64,000 bases of DNA from assembly GCF_000315625.1 (NCBI RefSeq), contig NW_005434630.1:68559-132558 (forward strand). The letters run 5' to 3'. The notes under the pieces were generated by a model, which was given only the letters and a program-made list of their open reading frames with translations, was not told the origin of the DNA and ran no database searches. The translations under genes and the position numbers were made by a program. Below, in pieces: positions 9,901 through 21,900 of this stretch (position 1 is the first letter of the stretch; every line of letters starts with the position of its first letter). The DNA comes from Guillardia theta CCMP2712. Its lineage: Eukaryota > Cryptophyceae > Pyrenomonadales > Geminigeraceae.

Positions 9901-12900
9901 CTGGAAACGTCATCATGTACCCTGTGCCCATCAGGTTCTCACTGCCCCTTGGACGGTGTTGTCACTCCAAGAGTCTGTGGCGAAGGCAGTTTCTCCGACT
10001 ATGGTGCAGTAGAATGCTCTCGATGCCCAAACGGAACCTTTTCCACCTGTAACTCATCTTACTGCCTTCCTTGTCCACCAGGATCAATCTGCAACTTCGA
10101 GTCAGTGAGGCCAATAACCTGTCCTGAAGGTACATTCGCTCCTGGAGGTTCGTCTGTATGCGAGCTCTGCCCGCACGGCTCATACTCTCCTGTAAACTCT
10201 TCAAGCTGCTTTTTATGTCCATCTGGTAGATTCTGCGCCAATGGTAGTGTTCCACGTCCTTGCAACGTTGGTAGCTATTCGCTTGAGAGTCAGAACGATT
10301 GCACGCCATGTCCCTCCGGGACCTTCACGAATGAGACGGGAGCTTCGTCCTGCATCTCTTGCCAAGCAGGTTTCTACTGTCATGTAGGATCAACGTTTCC
10401 AAGTCCATGCAGCCCAGGATACATATCCTTGGAGTCCTCTCAGTATTGCACTCAATGCCCTGGAGGTACGTATGCTTCTTCAGCTGCTTCTTCAGCTTGC
10501 ACTGATTGTCCTCCCGGCCATGCCTGCATCAATGGCTCATCTTTCCCAACAAAGTGCCAACCAGGAACCTTTGCAGGCTTATCTTTCTCTGCCTGCCAGA
10601 CTTGCACTGCTGGGAAGTTTTCGTCTTGGTCTTACGAGAGCTGCATGATGTGCCCTCCAGGCACTCGATGTCCATACGGACTGGGACCCTTTCCATGCCC
10701 TGCTGGCTTCTACTCTCCAGGGTCAAGCACTGAGTGCATAGAATGCAGTCATGGTTATTATTGCCCTGAAAATTCCTCTGTTCCCATTCCCTGCGTCCCA
10801 GGCGAGGCATGTCAAGCTCCATCACGTTCTCCAGAAGCGTGTGGACCAGGTTTCTTTGCAGCAAAAGGAGCCTACAATTGCACAGTCTGTCCTGCTGGTC
10901 ATTTCTGTCCATCGGCTTCACTATTCCCCTTTGAGTGTCCTTTGGGAACATATTCTTTGGGTGCAGAAACCGCATGCCATGGCTGTCCAGCTGGTTTCTT
11001 TTGTCCCGCAGTAAATTGTCAGACTAGAGTGAGCAACGAGAGCATCAATCAATGTCTCTTTCGATGTGCACTTGGAACATACTCTGAGAGCAATCAGACC
11101 TCGTGTCAGGCTTGTCCCGCCGGAATGCAGTGCCCTGATGGAAATCGAAGCATTATGTGTCAAGTCGGCACGTATTCCTTAGGTGCACAAGTCCAATGTC
11201 TCAAGTGTCCTGCCGGGTTCCAGTGCAACAACACCTACAGTCCACCAACTGTTTGCGGGATAGGATTTTACTCACCTGGTGGACTGTCGTTTTGCCTTTC
11301 TTGCCCTGATGGGTATGAATGTACCAAGGAAGGGACCATTTACCCGCAGCAGTGTGCGCTTGGCCAATGGAGAATAAAAGGCATGATAGCATGTGAGACG
11401 TGTCCAGCAGGAATGGCTTGTTCGATTCCCAATGTGGAACCTGTTCTTTGCACGAATGGAACTTGGTCAACATCGGGATCTACACAATGTACCCAATGCG
11501 AACCAGGGTTCTACTGTCCTTACAATGATGTACGAGACCTTCGTCCCTGTTCCCCGGGAACATACTCTCTAGCAAGCTCATCATCCTGCACCTCTTGTGC
11601 TCCAGGATATTATTGTCCCAGCGGAACGAACTCAGGGTTTATGTGCCAGGTTGGTACTTATTCTACTGGAGGACAGATTGAGTGCTCCCTATGTCCACCT
11701 GGCTATGAATGTCCATCCACAGGCAGTTTTCCCTCAGCTTGTGCACCAGGATATTACAGCGACTTTGGCAGCACTGCTTGCAATCAATGTCCAGCTGCTT
11801 ATGAGTGCAAACAAGCTGACAGCCCTCCCACTCCTTGTCCTACAGGATTTTGGAGCAGTGGAGGTGCTCAGCTATGCCAACCTTGTGATTCTGGATATCT
11901 TTGCAAATTTCCTGCAACTGATCCTTCTCCGAGCAAGGATTTGTGCCCGACTGGAGGATATTGTTCTGACCCTGCTCGTTTTACACCTTGTCCAGCTGGC
12001 ACTTACAACAATATTCCAGGATCATCCAGCTCTAGCTGTTGCAAAGTATGCCCAGCAGGGTACTTTTGCATTGAAGGAACATCAATTTATGAATCTGCTA
12101 TTTGTCAACCAGGTTATTATTGCCCGACGGGGACCAAATATTCTATTCAGTTTCCATGTCCTGCGGGATCGTACAATGATAGATCAGGGTCAATGAGTCA
12201 GGTGGACTGCGTCTTGTGTCCTCCAGGAGCGTATTGTCCGTCGGGTTCTTCCACAGGTGGCATACGGCAGTGTCCGCCGGGATACTTCTGTCCTCCTGGG
12301 TCTTCACAGCCTAAAGGTTGTCCGTCAGGAACCTACTCAGCGTCTTACAACCTCTACTCTCAAGACCAATGCGAGACGTGCTTGCCAGGCTCATACTGTC
12401 TCGCAAAATCAACGTCTCCCGTGCCTTGTCCCAGGGGATATTACTCAAACCACCAAGGCAATCAAGCGGTAGAAAACTGCTTGCCATGTGATGCTGGATT
12501 CGCTTGCCCTGGGACAGGCCTCACAGCTCCTCAACTGGGTTGTGCATTGGGACATTATTGTCCGCAAGGAACTCAATATCCTACTCAATATCCTTGTCCA
12601 GGTGGAACGTGGAATCCGAACCGAACTGATTTGATACGAGAAGATGACTGCCTGCCATGTCCAGCAGGGTACGCTTGTCTCGCGGGGACTGGAAGCTCAA
12701 ATCAACCGATCGATGTGTGTGCAGCAGGGCATTACTGCCCACTTGGAACAGCATTTCCTACCCAATTTCCATGCCAAGCTGGATACTTTTCTCCCAGCCA
12801 CTCACTGACGAAAGCTTCGCAATGCCTTGCTTGTACAGAGGGATATTATTGTACTGGTGGTTTGCCTTTTGAATCCGGGATCTGTCCGGCTGGATACTAT

Positions 12901-15900
12901 TGTCCACAGGGTACTTCAAGTGATACTCAGTTTCCTTGCCCTGCAGGGACATTTCTGAATCGCACACGCCAGACTTCTGTTGATTCTTGTGAGCCTTGTC
13001 CAGTTGGGGAATTCTGTCCACAGGGCAGTGCAACTCCAATTCCATGCTATGAAGGAACATTTGCACCCACTGAATATACACAGAAAGCTGGTCTCACGAT
13101 GCCTGCGATGGACATTTCAACATTTCCATCATGCCTTTCTTGTACAGCTGGATTTTATTGTCCAAATCGTGGAATGACGGCTCCAATTTCGTGTGGACCT
13201 GGGAAATTCTCAGGTTTTGGATATTCTGTCTGTGACCAATGTCCAGCGGGACACTTTTGTCCCACAGCACAGAACAATACGTACGCGAATGTCATGGAAT
13301 TCTTCGTCTGTGACGCTGGTTTATATTGTCCACCGGGAATGTCCTTTGTTCCTGAACCTTTGTCTTCTAGTTGTTCTCCTGCCTACTACTGTCCGAGAGG
13401 AACGCCTGAAATGGTCCCATGCCCTTCAGGGACTTACAATCCCCGCAACGGGTCAAGCTCCATCCAAGATTGCCTTGCATGTCCGGGGGGATACTGGTGC
13501 TCACAGAATACGTCTACATTTGTCAACAACCTTTGTGCACCAGGATACTATTGCCCGGCGGGATCCAAGACGCCGTTCTCTGTGCCTTGCCCAGCAGGAA
13601 CCTACAGATCAGAGAGTTTTGGAAAAAATGAGTCAGACTGCGCTGAATGTGTAGAAGGATACTACTGCCCTCCGGCGAGTAAACGTGGATTAGTTTGCCC
13701 TGCTGGATCATACTGTCCAAATGGAGTGGGAGAACCAATAAAATGTCCTGCTGGTTACTTCAGGAGCTCAGTAGGAGGGCTTGCACTTGCAGATTGTGCA
13801 TATTGTGAACCTGGATACTTCTGCGATCAACCAGGGTTGATTCAGCCTTCTGGATTATGTCAACCAGGATATTTTTGCACTTACGGACAATACACGTCAG
13901 CCCCCGAGAACGGAGTGTGCTTCGCAGGACATTATTGTCCGGAAGGCACAAGATCTCCTGTTCCTTGTCCTCCTGGCACTTACAATCCACTCAATGGATC
14001 CAAAACAACATTAGACTGTTTGCCATGCCCACCGGGGAAATCATGTCCGACCTTTGGGATTGTTCAGCCACCAGAAGCGTGCAGCCCTGGTTTTTACTGC
14101 ACCCTTGCATCACGATCCTCCTCTCCATCGAACTCGTCGAATGGAGGTCTTTGTCCAGCTGGGACCTATTGTCCAGCTGGAGCATTTAAACCGAAGCCCT
14201 GCGATCCGGGCTTCTTCGCACCAGTCCCAGCCTTGAGCTCGTGCCAACGCTGTCCAGCGGGATTCTTTTGCTTCAATCTGTCTACCATTCTTCCACAAAT
14301 ATGCCCCGCAGGTCACTACTGCCCCGAAACCTCTTCTTCTCCTATTCAATGTCCGCCTGGTTCATATAGCAATTTGACTGGACTGAGGAATATATCTGAG
14401 TGCATCCCATGTCCCAAGGGTAAATATTGCTTCAGACAGGGATTGCACTCTCCCACGGGAGATTGCTTTGCTGGTCACCTGTGTCTTCAGGGAGCGATCT
14501 TCCCTAACGAGACCGTCAATGCCTCTGCTCTCTTCGGCCAGCGGCTCTCTTTCCCTTGTCCGCCCGGCTACTTCTGCACCACGGGAACGACAGCGCCGAC
14601 GCCATGTCCTCCCGGTACTTTCTGTCAAGGCAGCAACAGCCAGCCCGATCCTTGCGCCGCAGGGACGTTCAATCGTAACTTCACTGCTACCAGCTGCAGC
14701 CAGTGTGCCGCGGGATACATTTGTAGCCCAGGCGGAGTAGCAGACTACGTGGCAGGGACGTACTACGCGGCTCCCTCGTTGTATGCCTGCGCGAATGAGA
14801 GCGGCGGCGCGGTAGCATGGACACAAGAGACAGCAACTAATGGGACATACGTGGCTGGAGACGTCGTGACAGATGTAGACGGTAACGCGTATGTGAGCGG
14901 AACCGTGTCAAGGGCGAGCGAGGGAGTCTATGAGGTGGTTCTGACCAAGTATAGTACAGCTGGGAGAGAAGTATGGACGAGTGTGCTGAGCTCGGAGAGC
15001 TCTCCGGCATCAGCCCAAGGGATGGCAGTCGCAAGCGCGGGGTCTCTGTACGTAGGGATCAATCGGGAGGGGGGATGGTCGGTGTTGAAGGTGAGCAGCT
15101 GCGGGCAGCAAGAATGGAGAGTGGACGATGCAGACTCTCTCGAGGACCAGGCGCGGCTCGGGCTGGCGGTGGGAAGCGACGTAGTACTAGTCGCTTGGAC
15201 CAACGTCTCTGGAAGTACCACTGTCCGGCAGTACACGATGGAGGGGAAGCTGGCGTGGGAGAGGGTCATGATAGCGGGAGCCGCAGGGGCGAAGGTCATA
15301 GCGACAGGGCTTGGGGCTGACGCAGCGGGGGGCGGCTTCATGGTGGGGATGTACGAGGGACAGTTTGCAGGGCAATATGCCGAGGGGGGATGGGATGGGT
15401 TTCTGCTTAGATTTGACGTCGACGGACAACAAGGTTGGGTGCGAAATTTGGTTCTGTGTCTTCGGACGTTGTTCGAGGGTTAACAGTGGAAGGGAGTGGT
15501 ATGTTTGCTTATGTTTATGGAGCTTGCAGAACAGCACCGATAACGTCAGTGCTGCCCAAGACTCATGCACAGTGGGTATTCGCAGGACTATCTCATCCCC
15601 TGTGTCCGGCGCAAGCGATGTGTTTGTCATCAGGTATGGAGCGGATGGAAACACGACCTGGTCCAAGGCGATTGGTACTTGCGGAAATGATAGACCTGTA
15701 GGGTTAGCGGTTGACAGCTTCGGCGGCATCTACCTACTCGGCCAGTCGCCTGCGGACGCGAGCCGAGGTGGGCCTATAGGCTTCAGCGTCAAGCTGAGCC
15801 GGGGCGGGGACCTACTATGGAAGCAGACTTGGGGACAATCAGCTGAGTCTGCGGGAGGAGGCATCTCCGTAGGCAGCGGTCTGGTCATAGCCGCCATGGA

Positions 15901-18900
15901 CAGCTACAACTCAAGCTCCGGCTCCAGGTACTCCAACGTCACGGCGTACCTGTCTAATCCGGCTTGCTATGGGCTGAGCGAAGGAGGAAATTTCGTTTGC
16001 CCCCCCGGTCATTTCTGTGTGGAGGGTCTCAAGTCTCTTGCGGAAGGAGCCTGTCCCCCCGGAACGTACAGCAACCGCTCGGGTCTTGCAAGCTTCTCTG
16101 AGTGCGAGAGCTGCTTGCCAGGCATGTATTGCAGCGAGTGGGGGTTGACAGCGCCTACAGGACCTTGCGCAGCAGGTTTCTACTGTACAAGCGGAGCAGC
16201 AGATCCCAACGCCAGCATGTGCGACCCCCGCAGCGTCTCGAGCGTGCTCACATGTGCGACATCGCTGCTCTACAAGGAGTGCTCGCCCAACCTGACCTGT
16301 GGAGGAATATGTCCCGCAGGGTACTTTTGTCCTGTAGGCTCCCCTACACCCACGGCATGCACTCCGGGCTATTATTGCGACAAAGACGGGCAGGGCATTG
16401 TTTCAGGGCCTTGCTCTTCGGGCTACTTTTGTGGCTATAGCTCTGGAGGAGCAGGAGCTAGCACACCGACGCCGGACTCTGCGGACAGTCGGGGGCCTTG
16501 TCCTGTCGGATACTACTGTCCCGAAGGAACTGTATATCCGATCCCATGTCCCAAGGGCACTTTCAGGCCGTACTTGAAAGGGCAGGCCAACAGCTCATGC
16601 CTGGCATGTACGCCAGGATTCTACTGTCCCGTCCAAGGTCTCTCCAACGTGTCTGGGTATCCATGCAGCGGGGGCTTCTACTGTCCTGGAGGTCAGTCGA
16701 CCGGGACGCCATCCGGGTATCAGTGCCCAGTTGGTCACGAATGTCCCGAGGGGAGCAAGAGTCCCAAGACTTGTCCTCCGGCTTACTACCAGAACGACGT
16801 CGGGCAGTCCGCCTGCAAAGTGTGCGAGGCGGGCTACTACTGCACGGGGAGCCCCGACCTGAACAGCGGCAGCGGGGCAGTGATCTGTCCGACTGGATAC
16901 TACTGCCCTGCGGGGTCCGCCGAGAAGCTGTCGTGTAGTCCTGGGACCTACATGCCCAGGACGGGCGAGTCCGCGTGCTGGAGCTGCCCAGCTCAGTCCA
17001 CGTGTCCCGAAGAAGGCATGAGCAGTCCATTGCCATGCCCCGCAGGTCACTACTGCCCCGAGAATAACTCCTTGCCCGTACCATGCCCGGAAGGCTCCTT
17101 CAGCGCTGATCAAAACCTCGCCTCTGCTGGCGAGTGTACAGCCTGTCTTCCGGGCAAGTACTGCGGCACATCAGGGCTCCGGTCGCCCACGGGAGATTGC
17201 TTTGCTGGTCACCTGTGTCTTCAGGGAGCGATCTTCCCTAACGAGACCGTCAATGCCTCTGCTCTCTTCGGCCAGCGGCTCTCTTTCCCTTGTCCGCCCG
17301 GCTACTTCTGCACCACGGGAACGACAGCGCCGACGCCATGTCCTCCCGGTACTTTCTGTCAAGGCAGCAACAGCCAGCCCGATCCTTGCGCCGCAGGGAC
17401 GTTCAATCGTAACTTCACTGCTACCAGCTGCAGCCAGTGTGCCGCGGGATACATTTGTAGCCCAGGCGGAGTAGCAGACTACGTGGCAGGGACGTACTAC
17501 GCGGCTCCCTCGTTGTATGCCTGCGCGAATGAGAGCGGCGGCGCGGTAGCATGGACACAAGAGACAGCAACTAATGGGACATACGTGGCTGGAGACGTCG
17601 TGACAGATGTAGACGGTAACGCGTATGTGAGCGGAACCGTGTCAAGGGCGAGCGAGGGAGTCTATGAGGTGGTTCTGACCAAGTATAGTACAGCTGGGAG
17701 AGAAGTATGGACGAGTGTGCTGAGCTCGGAGAGCTCTCCGGCATCAGCCCAAGGGATGGCAGTCGCAAGCGCGGGGTCTCTGTACGTAGGGATCAATCGG
17801 GAGGGGGGATGGTCGGTGTTGAAGGTGAGCAGCTGCGGGCAGCAAGAATGGAGAGTGGACGATGCAGACTCTCTCGAGGACCAGGCGCGGCTCGGGCTGG
17901 CGGTGGGAAGCGACGTAGTACTAGTCGCTTGGACCAACGTCTCTGGAAGTACCACTGTCCGGCAGTACACGATGGAGGGGAAGCTGGCGTGGGAGAGGGT
18001 CATGATAGCGGGAGCCGCAGGGGCGAAGGTCATAGCGACAGGGCTTGGGGCTGACGCAGCGGGGGGCGGCTTCATGGTGGGGATGTACGAGGGACAGTTT
18101 GCAGGGCAATATGCCGAGGGGGGATGGGATGGGTTTCTGCTTAGATTTGGCGTCGACGGACAACAAGGTTGGGTGCGTGCAATCAATGCATATCCTTCTG
18201 TCAGTGGCGTTGGAGTGGAGGTCGCGGCTGGCTGGCTGGTTGTGTATGGTAGAGCTTGGAGCTTGCAGAACAGCACCGATAACGTCAGTGCTGCCCAAGA
18301 ATCTAACAATAACAACAACCTCCAGTTTGAACGAAAACTCAAGCTTGTCCAGGATTTTTCTTTTGAAATTTGATCATGAAATGGTAAGCCAAACACAGAT
18401 ATTCCTTGGGTCGAATCGAAATCTTCATAGTAAAGGAATAACTTTGGACAGCTTCGGCGGCATCTACCTACTCGGCCAGTCGCCTGCGGACGCGAGCCGA
18501 GGTGGGCCTATAGGCTTCAGCGTCAAGCTGAGCCGGGGCGGGGACCTACTATGGAAGCAGACTTGGGGACAATCAGCTGAGTCTGCGGGAGGAGGCATCT
18601 CCGTAGGCAGCGGTCTGGTCATAGCCGCCATGGACAGCTACAACTCAAGCTCCGGCTCCAGGTACTCCAACGTCACGGCGTACCTGTCTAATCCGGCTTG
18701 CTATGGGCTGAGCGAAGGAGGAAATTTCGTTTGCCCCCCCGGTCATTTCTGTGTGGAGGGTCTCAAGTCTCTTGCGGAAGGAGCCTGTCCCCCCGGAACG
18801 TACAGCAACCGCTCGGGTCTTGCAAGCTTCTCTGAGTGCGAGAGCTGCTTGCCAGGCATGTATTGCAGCGAGTGGGGGTTGACAGCGCCTACAGGACCTT

Positions 18901-21900
18901 GCGCAGCAGGTTTCTACTGTACAAGCGGAGCAGCAGATCCCAACGCCAGCATGTGCGACCCCCGCAGCGTCTCGAGCGTGCTCACATGTGCGACATCGCT
19001 GCTCTACAAGGAGTGCTCGCCCAACCTGACCTGTGGAGGAATATGTCCCGCAGGGTACTTTTGTCCTGTAGGCTCCCCTACACCCACGGCATGCACTCCG
19101 GGCTATTATTGCGACAAAGACGGGCAGGGCATTGTTTCAGGGCCTTGCTCTTCGGGCTACTTTTGTGGCTATAGCTCTGGAGGAGCAGGAGCTAGCACAC
19201 CGACGCCGGACTCTGCGGACAGTCGGGGGCCTTGTCCTGTCGGATACTACTGTCCCGAAGGAACTGTATATCCGATCCCATGTCCCAAGGGCACTTTCAG
19301 GCCGTACTTGAAAGGGCAGGCCAACAGCTCGTGCCTGGCATGTACGCCAGGATTCTACTGTCCCGTCCAAGGTCTCTCCAACGTGTCTGGGTATCCATGC
19401 AGCGGGGGCTTCTACTGTCCTGGAGGTCAGTCGACCGGGACGCCATCCGGGTATCAGTGCCCAGTTGGTCACGAATGTCCCGAGGGGAGCAAGAGTCCCA
19501 AGACTTGTCCTCCGGCTTACTACCAGAACGACGTCGGGCAGTCCGCCTGCAAAGTGTGCGAGGCGGGCTACTACTGCACGGGGAGCCCCGACCTGAACAG
19601 CGGCAGCGGGGCAGTGATCTGTCCGACTGGATACTACTGCCCTGCGGGGTCTGCCGAGAAGCTGTCGTGTAGTCCTGGGACCTACATGCCCAGGACGGGC
19701 GAGTCCGCGTGCTGGAGCTGCCCAGCTCAGTCCACGTGTCCCGAAGAAGGCATGAGCAGTCCATTGCCATGCCCCGCAGGTCACTACTGCCCCGAGAATA
19801 ACTCCTTGCCCGTACCATGCCCGGAAGGCTCCTTCAGCGCTGATCAAAACCTCGCCTCTGCTGGCGAGTGTACAGCCTGTCTTCCGGGCAAGTACTGCGG
19901 CACATCAGGGCTCCGGTCGCTATTTCTGTCCATCCCCTGGCTCAGTTGTAGGAAACGTTTCGCTCTGTCCGGTGGGAAGTTATTGTCCTGCTGGTAGCGC
20001 ATCCCCCAGTGCTTGTCCGCCAGGAAGTACTTCGAGTGAGGGGGGCCTTGTCTCGGTAGATTATTGCATTAAATGCCCGGCAGGTTTCTACTGTCCATCG
20101 TCTCAAGCTAAATGTTCTCCTGGTCAAAATGTATCTGATTGCCTTGGGGTTCAGATTCTGTGCCCGGAAGGTTATTTTTGTCCTTCTGGGAGTTATGCTC
20201 AGTTTAGCAACCCATGTCCTCCCGGGGCTTATTGTCCAGCAGGTAGCCCATCTTTTGTGTCTTGTCAAGTCGGAGAGTATCAAGATGAAATGATTCAAAC
20301 GCAATGCAAACCTTGTCCTCCAGGCCATCTCTGTTCGGGCGTTGGATTGAGCTATCCTCTCGCTTGTCCTCAGGGAACATTCTGCTTGAATAATGTCTCA
20401 TATCCCTGCCCCATTGGAACGAACAACTCGGGTGAAAACGCCTCGTCTATCATGGATTGTTTGCCCTGCCCGGTAGGCACTTACTCATCTGCTGAAGGGG
20501 CCAAAATCTGCACTCCAATCTTTGCAGGATATTTTTCTAATGTGAGCGGTCTAATACTGGTTGAGAACACATTCAAAACATTGCAGTTTATTTTTCAATC
20601 TAATTTGTGCAAGAATGAAGGCTTTTTCTCGGTGAACAATCAAACGAGAATATGTAATGAACCTCTCGTAACAATGTTCGGGACATGTGAAGCAGGTTAT
20701 TTCTGTTCTGGGGGAAGTTCTTCACCCCGCCCAATTCGCAGCGCCACAATCATGAATGGGGATATCTGCCCCCCCGGGTACTTTTGTCCCAGGCAAAGCA
20801 GTTTTCCATCAGCATGTCCAGCAGGCAGTTACAGCACCGCAAGAGGACTGATAAGCATCAGTCAATGCGTTCCATGTCCGAATGGGATGTATTGTGCTGG
20901 AACGGGAAACTCTGAACCAACAGGGCCGTGCAGTGCGGGTTATCTTTGTGGTCAAGGAGAGACTGAGAGCAAACCGAACCGACCCGATGCTATTTGCCCT
21001 CTTGGTTATTTTTGCCCTGCTGGCTCTTCAGACCCGATTCCATGCCCTGCCGGCACCTTCAACAACCTTGTAATGGGTGAGAGCATCTCTTCGTGTCTTC
21101 CTTGCGCTGCAGGACACTACTGCCCCACTCCAGGGATGTCGTCGAACCTCCCGGCTTGTGGCGCAGGCTATTACTGCCCTCAATCCACAACCTCAAGGTC
21201 CCTCGCGACTCTCTTGCACAACTTCTCGTCACCGTCATGGTGTGGAATGCTGGAGTCGATCGGAACTGTCTCCGTTACTATTGGCTTTGTTGAAAAATAC
21301 CCTGCCCTATTCATGTGCCCAAAGGGTTACATGTGCCCGGAAGGGACATCGAGTCCCCTTCCTTGCTGCGTCAACATGACCCGCAAAGATTTCAATCAGA
21401 GCAACGGATGCTCACTCTTTCAACCAACGCCAGGAAATTCGTTTTGCCTTGATTGTCCCCCAGGCAGGGTATGCTTGAGAAATGTGGTATCGGGCGTCTC
21501 AACAAGCACGATAGATTGTCCCATTGGCTTCTACTGTGAGCTCGGGTATCCTCCAAGGTTGTGTGCTGATGGCACGTACGGAGGTAACGTGAATTTGTCC
21601 AAACAACTGGATTGTTTGCCATGCCCGCCTGGTAAGTGGTGTGCCAACGGAGTCGTTCAAGGTGACTGTGCTGCTGGCTTTGTGTGCAGAGGAGGTTCCG
21701 CATGCTCCACCCCGTCGAATCACTCGTGCCCCTCCCCTTCCATAGAGCTCAACGACATTTGCCCGGAAGCGCACTACTGCCCCAACGGATCCTCAGTCCC
21801 GCTCCCTTGCCCGTTCGGAACCAGATTATCCAAGCTGGACCTGAGCTACCCAGGTCGGACTCAATGTGACTGCCTTGCATGCCTTTCAGGGCAATTCTGC

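Noticed and set aside
14362-14826. Antisense ORFs opposite the Cys-rich array (also at 16563-17113, 17171-17560 and 19137-19847)
   Set aside because: They mirror codon bias of the sense strand, recur in both duplicate copies and show no domain.
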